NCBI GenBank assembly: GCA_030592835.1
Contig: JAUVIJ010000030.1
Location: forward strand, 1 to 12,828
Reading direction: 5' to 3'
DNA: 12,828 nt
Source of the DNA: Candidatus Cloacimonadota bacterium
GTDB lineage: Bacteria > Cloacimonadota > Cloacimonadia > Cloacimonadales > TCS61
The notes beneath the pieces are model-generated. The model was not told the DNA's origin. It was given only the letters and a program-made list of their open reading frames with translations, and did no database searches. The position numbers and the translations under genes are program-made. Below are positions 1-5,405 of this stretch, in pieces (positions within the stretch are counted from its first letter, which is position 1; every line of letters starts with the position of its first letter).

Positions 1-595
1 AATCATTGAAATGTATCCAAATAAGATAGAAACAGGTTAATACTATGATAATTAACGTAATCAAAGTGTCAAACGAGAAGAAACTAAAAAATTTATAATT
101 TTCTACAGACAAAAAATTTCTTCTCCATTTTAGTGCTATTAGAAGTATTAAAAGAACTGGAAATCCTATTGTGTAAACTCGGTGAATAATAGAATTAAAA
201 ATAGGATAATTATTTAAATATCCTTTTCCTTCTCTAAAAATATTAAAATCATTAAGTTTTTTACTCAATTTCTTTTCAATATGATGTATATATTTATATT
301 GTTTTTCAATCAAAATATTTATTTGGAAATATTTAATCACGATATTTAAAATGCTAAATAGAAGAAAACTATCTAATAATTTAAAATTGCTAAATTCATT
401 TAGTCCAATTTTATTTACAATTAAGGATCTCGATAAAATCTCAAAATCATCTGGTAGCATAGAATTAAAAAATATTAATGATAAAAGAATTACACTATAA
501 AAAAAATATTTGTCCCGTTGTTTTAGATATAATCTTAAATATGAGAAACTATCTTTATAGTGGTCATAATATATTTCCAGTTCTTTTTCTTTCAT
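1..595 (-). CDS. Partial multi-pass membrane protein next to a TIR-like gene (possible defence effector)
   Basis: An open reading frame runs on the minus strand from ATG at 595 to the window edge without a stop (198 codons, C-terminus missing). I do not recognise the family. Visible parts: a short charged amphipathic N-terminus (about residues 1-30), hydrophobic segments at about 31-47, 73-95, 140-156 and 176-195, and between the second and third a charged stretch (about 96-125, with IEKQYKYIHHIEKKL) that is probably a cytoplasmic helix. The layout is thus two plus two membrane helices. The start codon directly follows the TAA of the TIR-like gene (zero bases between), so the two are almost certainly co-transcribed and translationally coupled. 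Base composition is extremely AT-rich (8 G/C in 241-300), like the TIR gene and unlike the rest of the window. By position it could be the membrane-disrupting effector of a Thoeris-like system; that is inference. A further domain may lie beyond the edge. Confidence 0.75.
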   Translation of the reverse strand, partial: MKEKELEIYYDHYKDSFSYLRLYLKQRDKYFFYSVILLSLIFFNSMLPDDFEILSRSLIVNKIGLNEFSNFKLLDSFLLFSILNIVIKYFQINILIEKQYKYIHHIEKKLSKKLNDFNIFREGKGYLNNYPIFNSIIHRVYTIGFPVLLILLIALKWRRNFLSVENYKFFSFFSFDTLITLIIIVLTCFYLIWIHFND

Positions 596-1021
596 TTATG
601 CTTCATTTAATGCTTTAATAATTGCATCTCGTGTAAAACTATATGCCCAAGTTGCTCCGCTATTATTAATTTCATCTGGAGAAGTATTTGTATGATCCAA
701 TTTAATTGCAACTAACTTGTTATTGTTCTTTTTACTTTGAAATATCTCAAAATTTTGCCAGTTCTTATGTCCAATTTCAAGATAAACATTGTGTCTTTTA
801 TTTGCCTCTTTGCCGATAATGACAACAGTATAAGTTGAGTGATTAATTTTTTTTGTTAGTTCACCTTTTATAATAGGAATTCTCCAACTTTGAATTTCAT
901 TAGGTGTTATATCATTAAAACTGAATTCAAAATCAGTATTTGCATCCCAAGCACTTAATAAATTACGATAATGTCTATCATTTTCGTAATCAAAACAAAT
1001 AATCACTTTTTTCTTTGCCAT
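596..1021 (-). CDS. TIR-like protein of the ThsB / MTH538 (DUF1863) type
   Basis: The 141-residue protein has the small flavodoxin/TIR-like fold signature of the MTH538 TIR-like family: a first strand VIICFDY (6-12), then NDRHYRNLLSAWD (14-26), FEFSFND (31-37), a helix ending in ELTKKINHST (54-63), strand TVVIIGKE (65-72), NVYLEIGHK (78-86) and LVAIKLD strand, ending with WAYSFTRDAIIKALNEA. Glu82 in the YLEI segment is placed like the catalytic glutamate of NADase TIR domains. In Thoeris, ThsB proteins of this family sense phage and make a cyclic ADP-ribose-type signal from NAD+ that activates ThsA. No ThsA (SIR2-SLOG or macro domain) is visible in the window; the partner gene is a membrane protein. 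The start at 1021 is supported by AAAGGAG with an 8-base spacer. Sequence is strongly AT-rich, suggesting horizontal acquisition. Family assignment is confident; role in defence is inferred. Confidence 0.85.
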   Translation of the reverse strand: MAKKKVIICFDYENDRHYRNLLSAWDANTDFEFSFNDITPNEIQSWRIPIIKGELTKKINHSTYTVVIIGKEANKRHNVYLEIGHKNWQNFEIFQSKKNNNKLVAIKLDHTNTSPDEINNSGATWAYSFTRDAIIKALNEA

Positions 1022-1029
1022 AATAAATT

Positions 1030-1036
1030 CTCCTTT
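1030..1036 (-). promoter_or_regulatory. Ribosome binding site of the TIR-like gene
   Basis: On the minus strand this reads AAAGGAG and lies 8 bases before ATG 1021. It fixes the start of the TIR-like protein. Confidence 0.7.
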
Positions 1037-1074
1037 TCTTTAGTTATTTTTTCAATTTTCTTATTCACTTATTA

Positions 1075-1104
1075 CTTATAATTATTTCTACAACATACTT
1101 TCAA
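1075..1104 (-). promoter_or_regulatory. Candidate sigma-70-like promoter for the TIR/membrane-protein unit
   Basis: On the minus strand TTGAAA (1104-1099) and TATAAG (1080-1075) are separated by 18 bases, about 55 bases upstream of the TIR start. The region is so AT-rich that such matches occur by chance, so this is only a candidate. Confidence 0.3.
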
Positions 1105-1154
1105 AAACCTTATATTTATAAAAAATAATAAGCTTCTTTTAGGTCAAGTAGATA

Positions 1155-1196
1155 AACCATTAGCCAAACGGAGCTTGCGGAGTTTGGCTAATGGTT
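1155..1196. repeat. Perfect 15-bp inverted repeat (hairpin)
   Basis: AACCATTAGCCAAAC (1155-1169) and GTTTGGCTAATGGTT (1182-1196) are exact reverse complements around the 12-base loop GGAGCTTGCGGA. There is no T-tract, and it lies between divergent genes, so it is not a terminator for either. It sits close to the change from very AT-rich to ordinary sequence. It may be a REP/MITE-type repeat or part of a structured RNA. Confidence 0.85.
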
Positions 1197-1226
1197 GCAT
1201 CCCTGAAAAATCATCCAAAGGCTGAT

Positions 1227-1290
1227 AAAGTTCGCGGATCCGTCAATTGCCGGACACAGTTCTCCCAATATGGTAGCAAAAGCGAACTTT
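1227..1290. repeat. 9-bp inverted repeat enclosing a smaller imperfect palindrome
   Basis: AAAGTTCGC (1227-1235) pairs with GCGAACTTT (1282-1290). Inside, TCCGTCAATTGCCGGA (1238-1253) is palindromic but for two positions. The right arm runs into TTTTTCC, giving a terminator-like end if transcribed to the right. Together with the hairpin at 1155-1196 this makes a structured stretch of about 140 bases. Its function is unknown. Confidence 0.55.
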
Positions 1291-1640
1291 TTCCTTTTAG
1301 ATTCGTTTTTTTTGAACTCCAATTCATCTCACAAATTTATGATTTTAATTGAAGTAGGTCAAAGTTTTTTTTCTTACAAAAATATATTCAATCCTGGATT
1401 ATATTTCAAACTATAAACATGATTGCAACCGATAATCTCCGCGATTCCAGTTCTAAAGCTATTTTGAACTTGTAGAATCGATTGGAAGAGGTTTTGATAT
1501 ATAAGTGTGGTATAAGTGTGTTAGGTTGATAGAAAGCTTGTTGAAGGTCTGAAGAGACTATTCAATAAAAAAACCGGATAAATTTGATTAATTAGAAAAT
1601 GTAGTTTACAAAAAAATGGACATAATTCCATTTGAATTTC

Positions 1641-1705
1641 CCTTCTTTATGATTAAAGAAGGGGCTAGCCTGCCAAGGCGTATCCGGCATCCGTCAGAAG
1701 CCGGA
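1641..1705 (+). promoter_or_regulatory. Cluster of three short hairpins in the leader of the PP-loop gene
   Basis: CCTTCTTTA/TAAAGAAGG (1641-1649 and 1654-1662, loop TGAT), GCCT/AGGC (1668-1671 and 1676-1679) and TCCGGC/GCCGGA (1683-1688 and 1700-1705, 11-base loop) follow one another just before the gene. They may form a structured 5' leader. I could not match them to a known riboswitch class. Confidence 0.4.
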
Positions 1706-1716
1706 GTAAACACGCT

Positions 1717-1741
1717 GGAGGAGACTGGGGGGATGAGTTGA
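1717..1741 (+). promoter_or_regulatory. Double Shine-Dalgarno and two-codon mini-ORF at the start of the PP-loop gene
   Basis: GGAGGAG (1717-1723) stands 9 bases before ATG 1733, which encodes only Met-Ser before TGA (1739-1741). GGGGGG (1727-1732) stands 5 bases before TTG 1738, the only in-frame start that I can find for the PP-loop enzyme. The mini-ORF stop overlaps the TTG. This may be translational coupling, or the sign of a one-base sequence error that hides a true ATG start. Confidence 0.4.
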
Positions 1742-2724
1742 TAAGTAAAATATACCGTTGTCTGGCGCTGTTTTCAGGTGGTTTAGACAGTATGCTGATA
1801 GTAAAATTTATGAAAGATCTGGGTTATGATGTGATCCCGGTTTTTTTCCAGACTCCATTTTTTGGACCTGAGAATGCCCGAAAAGTGGTGGAACAGATTG
1901 GAATGAAACTAATAGTGGAAGATATAACCGAGGAGCATCTGATCATGCTGAAGCATCCACGCTACGGTTTTGGCAAGAATTTGAATCCTTGTATAGACTG
2001 TCATGGTCTTATGTTCCGCCGGGCTGGTGAGCTTCTGGAAAAGTATCAGGCAGATTTTATAATTTCCGGGGAAGTTGTGGGGCAGAGGCCAATGTCTCAA
2101 CGCCGGGATGCAATCAATTCTGTGGGGAAGCTCAGCCAGGTGAAAGATCTTCTGATCAGACCCCTGAGTCAGAAATTACTGACCGATACTTTGCCTATCC
2201 GTGAAGGCTGGGTGAGAAAGGAAGAAATGCTGGATATTCAAGGACGTTCACGCAGCAGGCAGAGGGCAATGGCGGAGGATTACGGGATAACCTGGTATCA
2301 GAATCCCGGAGGTGGCTGCCTGCTGACCGATGTTTCTTATTCCCGACGTTTAAAAGATCTGATGGATAATGAGATGATGACATTGGAATTTGTCAGATTT
2401 CTCAAAACCGGGCGGCATTTCCGGATCAGTGAGGATGTAAAGTTGATCGTGGGCAGGAATAACGAGGATAATGAAGAGTTGAGTAGATTGACAAAGGATA
2501 ACCTTGTCCTGAAAACGGTAGTCGTTCCGGGTCCTCTGGGGATTGTAAATTCAAAGAGGGAATTAGCGATCGAAGAATTGACGCTTGCAGCTTCGATTCT
2601 GCTTCGTTATCATAATAAAGTTACGGGTGAGGGAGATGTCTGTTATGGACCCAATTTTCACCTTGATTCAACTGTTCAGGTAGAAAAAGCAACCGATAAA
2701 GAGTTAGAAAAATATAGGATATAA
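1738..2724 (+). CDS. PP-loop ATP pyrophosphatase, MnmA/ThiI-like (probable tRNA sulfur transfer), with NFACT-like C-terminus
   Basis: The 328-residue protein opens with an N-type ATP pyrophosphatase P-loop, LFSGGLDS (11-18), the motif that adenylates the target in tRNA thiolases. A CxxC pair (Cys85, Cys88, in NPCIDC) and Cys194 in PGGGCLLTD are arranged like catalytic cysteines of MnmA/ThiI-type enzymes. After about residue 215 a smaller region with GRHFRI (225-230) and LIVGRNNEDNEEL resembles the RNA-binding NFACT-R/DUF814 module. It is shorter than MnmA and lacks ThiI's THUMP domain, so the exact substrate (s2U34, s4U8 or another thio group) cannot be told. The start is a TTG preceded by GGGGGG; no in-frame ATG exists upstream before a TAG at 1666. 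A tiny ATG-AGT-TGA reading frame at 1733 overlaps this start. The MBL-fold gene follows after 3 bases, so the two form an operon. Confidence 0.7.
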   Translation: MISKIYRCLALFSGGLDSMLIVKFMKDLGYDVIPVFFQTPFFGPENARKVVEQIGMKLIVEDITEEHLIMLKHPRYGFGKNLNPCIDCHGLMFRRAGELLEKYQADFIISGEVVGQRPMSQRRDAINSVGKLSQVKDLLIRPLSQKLLTDTLPIREGWVRKEEMLDIQGRSRSRQRAMAEDYGITWYQNPGGGCLLTDVSYSRRLKDLMDNEMMTLEFVRFLKTGRHFRISEDVKLIVGRNNEDNEELSRLTKDNLVLKTVVVPGPLGIVNSKRELAIEELTLAASILLRYHNKVTGEGDVCYGPNFHLDSTVQVEKATDKELEKYRI

Positions 2725-2727
2725 TTT

Positions 2728-3375
2728 ATGGAACAAATAGAATACAAAACTTTTAATCTTTTACCCGAATTTGGAACCAATACCTATCTAATCTGGGATA
2801 AAATCAGCAGGGAAGCCTTTCTTATCGATGTTGCCAGTCCCGATAGATCAGTAGTTGATTTTATCAGAAAGGAAGGTCTGACCCTGAAATATCTTTTCAA
2901 TACTCATGGACATGGGGATCATATTGCCGGGAATGAAATGATCAAGAACGAGTTTGATGTACCACTTTTGATCCACTCTGCCGATGCTGATATGCTGCTT
3001 TCCTCGGACAAGAATCTCAGTACTTACTGGGGTCAGCGGGTGTTATCACCAGCAGCGGACATAAAACTTACCGGTGGTGAGGAATTCAGTCTGGGAGATA
3101 CAAAGATCATGATCATTCATACTCCGGGGCATTCACAGGGTGGGATCAGTATCAGGATCGAAAACCTTGTTTTCAGTGGCGATACCCTGTTTGCCGGAAG
3201 TGTCGGCAGAACCGATCTTCCCGGTGGGAATATGGATCGATTGATCAAGTCGATAAAGGAAAAACTCTTTTCTCTCCCGGAAGACACAAAGATTTTGCCG
3301 GGACACGGGCCTGCTTCGACTATAGAAACAGAAATGATCGAAAATCCCTTTGCTGGAATTGCTGCCAAGCTCTGA
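2728..3375 (+). CDS. Metallo-beta-lactamase-fold hydrolase, YcbL / glyoxalase II-like
   Basis: The 215-residue protein has all metal-binding motifs of the glyoxalase II branch of the MBL superfamily: THGHGDH (His60, His62, Asp64, His65), PGH (His135), SGDTLF (Asp152) and PGHGP (His193). The segment SVGRTDLPGG (158-167) and the lack of the long C-terminal glutathione-binding domain match the short YcbL-type proteins, which hydrolyse thioesters such as S-lactoylglutathione in vitro. In this organism the natural thioester is unknown. It is a cytoplasmic enzyme with no signal peptide. The ATG lies 3 bases after the PP-loop gene's stop, so the pair is co-expressed. The sulfur theme (thiolation enzyme plus thioester or persulfide-type hydrolase) is suggestive but inferred. 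A run of eight T (3380-3387) follows the stop. Confidence 0.85.
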   Translation: MEQIEYKTFNLLPEFGTNTYLIWDKISREAFLIDVASPDRSVVDFIRKEGLTLKYLFNTHGHGDHIAGNEMIKNEFDVPLLIHSADADMLLSSDKNLSTYWGQRVLSPAADIKLTGGEEFSLGDTKIMIIHTPGHSQGGISIRIENLVFSGDTLFAGSVGRTDLPGGNMDRLIKSIKEKLFSLPEDTKILPGHGPASTIETEMIENPFAGIAAKL

Positions 3376-3417
3376 ACAGTTTTTTTTGCTATTAATTACA
3401 CCAAACATCCAAATTCT

Positions 3418-3442
3418 TGTTCCCAAGTTTTTCTTGGGAACA
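3418..3442. repeat. Perfect 10-bp hairpin in the gap before trmB
   Basis: TGTTCCCAAG (3418-3427) and CTTGGGAACA (3433-3442) pair exactly across a TTTTT loop. No T-run follows the right arm on either strand, so it is more like an intergenic repeat than a classical terminator, though it could stop transcription from the upstream operon. Confidence 0.7.
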
Positions 3443-3460
3443 CTGGAATCTTCTTTCAGC

Positions 3461-3505
3461 GTCACGAAGACAAGAGTGATATACATCACCCTACAACTTC
3501 GTAAC
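3461..3505. repeat. Imperfect ~20-bp palindrome in the gap before trmB
   Basis: The left arm from GTCACGAAG (3461-3469) to AGAGTGAT (3473-3480) pairs with ATCACCCT (3485-3492) and CTTCGTAAC (3497-3505), with a few mismatches and one unequal internal bulge. It looks like a REP or MITE-type intergenic element. Whether copies exist elsewhere in the genome cannot be seen here. Confidence 0.5.
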
Positions 3506-3602
3506 GAGAATGACCTTCTTATTGGATTAAACGAATTGCGTATTAATTGACACCAAAGCAGTTACGATTTTTTTTGCATTTAGATTGGGATAAGGATAAA
3601 TA

Positions 3603-4223
3603 ATGAACCTGGAAGAGAAAAAAGCGTATTTTCTACTGGATTGGAAGACCGATGAACAGATTTCCTTTGAATCTGTATTCGGGAACAGCAATCTTGTAGA
3701 TCTCGAGATCGGAGGTGGCAGGGGTGAATTTCTGGTACAAAGATCTGCTTCTCTTACAGATACAAATTTCCTGGAGATCGAGGTCAAAGGTAAAAGGATC
3801 AAAACCATATTGAGAAAACTCGATCCTGTCCATAATACCAATGTCAGACTAATCCGCAGATTTGTGGATGAAAGTATCAGGAAGATTTTACCTGCTGCTT
3901 CAATCCGGAGGATCTATATTTTCCATCCCGATCCCTGGCCCAAGCGTAAACATCATAAGAAAAGATTGTTCCAGAACAGGATTCTTGACATCTTCAAGGA
4001 GATCCTGGTTCCCGGAGGTGAGATTTTAGTATCGACGGATCATCCGGGTTATGCAGATTGGATCGTGGATCTGTTTCAGAAGAGAAAAGATTTTCAAGGT
4101 CTTTATCCCGATGGATATTCCACCATTCCCTTTACTGACCACATTCCAACTTATTTTGAATGCAAGAAACGGGATGAGCAGGAGAAGATATTTTACATGA
4201 TTTTCCGGAAGGTTGAACTATGA
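3603..4223 (+). CDS. trmB: tRNA (guanine-N7-)-methyltransferase TrmB
   Basis: TrmB uses S-adenosylmethionine to methylate guanosine 46 at N7 in the tRNA variable loop. The 206-residue protein shows the Rossmann SAM-binding motif EIGGGRGEF (35-43), the acidic strand end EIEVKGKRI (58-66), the family hallmark HPDPWPKRKHHKKR (108-121), which contains the catalytic and tRNA-binding region, and a C-terminal TYFECKKR (183-190) that corresponds to the T-x-F-E motif of the family. Length is normal. The start is supported by AAGGA at 3592-3596, six bases ahead. The stop overlaps the next gene's ATG (ATGA, 4 bases), which begins the long nine-gene run. This is the first gene after a 227-base gap, so the operon promoter should lie in that gap. 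Confidence 0.93.
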   Translation: MNLEEKKAYFLLDWKTDEQISFESVFGNSNLVDLEIGGGRGEFLVQRSASLTDTNFLEIEVKGKRIKTILRKLDPVHNTNVRLIRRFVDESIRKILPAASIRRIYIFHPDPWPKRKHHKKRLFQNRILDIFKEILVPGGEILVSTDHPGYADWIVDLFQKRKDFQGLYPDGYSTIPFTDHIPTYFECKKRDEQEKIFYMIFRKVEL

Positions 4224-5380
4224 TCGATAAAACAAAATTAGAAGAGATCTACCAGGATAATTTGACCAGGATTGATGAGGGATTTTCATCTTATGCCTGT
4301 CATCATCATGAAGCCTGGAGATTAAAACCGGAACCTCGAGACTATATGAGATCGGATTTTGCAGTCGACCGGGACAAGATCCTCTATAGTGGTGCTTACA
4401 GGCGATATCAGGGAAAGACCCAGGTGTTTGCTTTTACCAATCTTTTTGATGAAGAGATGACGAATCGCAGTCTGCATACTACCTATGTCGCCCAGATCGC
4501 CAGAACGATTGGTAAGAATCTCAAACTTAATCTCGAATTGATCGAAGCTATTGCTCTGGGACATGATCTGGGTCATACACCTTTCGGGCATGACGGAGAA
4601 GTGGCTTTGAATAAATGTTGCCGGAAACATGGCATCGGTTTTTTTCATCATAATATTGAAAGTCTGCATATCGTGGATAATATTTCCTCTCGAGGTAAAG
4701 GATTGAATCTCACATTTCAGGTCAGAGACGGGATTATTTCCCACGACGGTGAAATTCACGACAGGATTCTGATCCCCCAGAAAGGGAAATATGAAGAAAA
4801 TATCAAGAATTATATTTCTAATAAGAAAGATGGTAAACAAATCAACTGGTTTCCTGCTACATTGGAAGGATGTGTAGTTCGGATCTCAGATACTATTGCT
4901 TATATTGGACAGGATATCGAGGATGCGATCAGGAACAGGATCCTCAAACCCGAAGATCTACCTGCAGATTGTGTGGAGTATCTGGGAAATTCCAATGTCC
5001 GTGTGATCGACACCCTGATCAAGAGCGTGATCGTGAATAGTTATGATCAGGACAGGATCATGATCGATGAAGAAACCTCACATTATCTTCTAAAACTCAA
5101 AAAATATAATTATCAGCATATTTATACTAATAAAGATGTGAAACGGTTCAAAAATATAGTTATGAAAAGCCTCTGCCTGCTTTTCGAACAGTACCTGACC
5201 GACCTGAAAAAAGAGAACAAGAATTCCAATATCTATATTCAGTTCCTGAACCGAAAAAATAAAAACTATATATCCACCTTTAATAATGAAGAAAAAGTCC
5301 GGGATTTTATTGCAACGATGACAGATAGATATTTTAATGAAGAGGTGAAAAAATATTTCTTGCCGGGAAACTACGACTGA
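4220..5380 (+). CDS. dgt: Deoxyguanosinetriphosphate triphosphohydrolase-like HD protein
   Basis: dGTPase-type HD hydrolases cut dNTPs into deoxynucleoside and tripolyphosphate and so control dNTP pools. The metal-binding HD residues are all visible in the 386-residue protein: His86 in NRSLHTTYV, His115-Asp116 in ALGHDLGHTPFGH (112-124), and a distal Asp223 in RISDTIAYIG. FFHHNIESL (140-148) and the N-terminal GAYRRYQGKTQVF (58-70) are also family features. It starts inside the trmB stop (4-base overlap) and prfB begins 25 bases after its stop. Its length suits the shorter dGTPase-like branch, whose members often act on several dNTPs; substrate preference cannot be read from sequence. Coupling to tmk in the same operon fits a role in dNTP balance. 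Confidence 0.88.
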   Translation: MIDKTKLEEIYQDNLTRIDEGFSSYACHHHEAWRLKPEPRDYMRSDFAVDRDKILYSGAYRRYQGKTQVFAFTNLFDEEMTNRSLHTTYVAQIARTIGKNLKLNLELIEAIALGHDLGHTPFGHDGEVALNKCCRKHGIGFFHHNIESLHIVDNISSRGKGLNLTFQVRDGIISHDGEIHDRILIPQKGKYEENIKNYISNKKDGKQINWFPATLEGCVVRISDTIAYIGQDIEDAIRNRILKPEDLPADCVEYLGNSNVRVIDTLIKSVIVNSYDQDRIMIDEETSHYLLKLKKYNYQHIYTNKDVKRFKNIVMKSLCLLFEQYLTDLKKENKNSNIYIQFLNRKNKNYISTFNNEEKVRDFIATMTDRYFNEEVKKYFLPGNYD

Positions 5381-5405
5381 TTTTTTTAATCCCAAAGGTA
5401 AAATT

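Larger units (their letters stand above)
1022..1737. other. Divergent intergenic region without a recognisable gene
   Basis: These 716 bases separate the leftward TIR unit from the rightward PP-loop gene. I see no convincing coding sequence. The first part (to about 1135) is AT-rich like the TIR unit and should hold its promoter. The middle (1155-1290) holds two inverted repeats, and the last 100 bases before the PP-loop gene hold a series of short hairpins. The stretch 1300-1630 shows nothing I can name. Confidence 0.6.

Noticed and set aside
1155..1196. CRISPR repeat or array
   Set aside because: Only one copy of the palindrome is present, with no regular spacers.
3350..3550. Plus-strand 66-codon frame after the MBL gene
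   Set aside because: It starts inside the MBL gene in another frame and runs across two palindromes; its translation looks like random sequence.
3547..3552. TTGACA as -35 box of a trmB promoter
   Set aside because: At 16-18 bases downstream there is only a T-run and no -10-like sequence, so the perfect -35 match is not enough.
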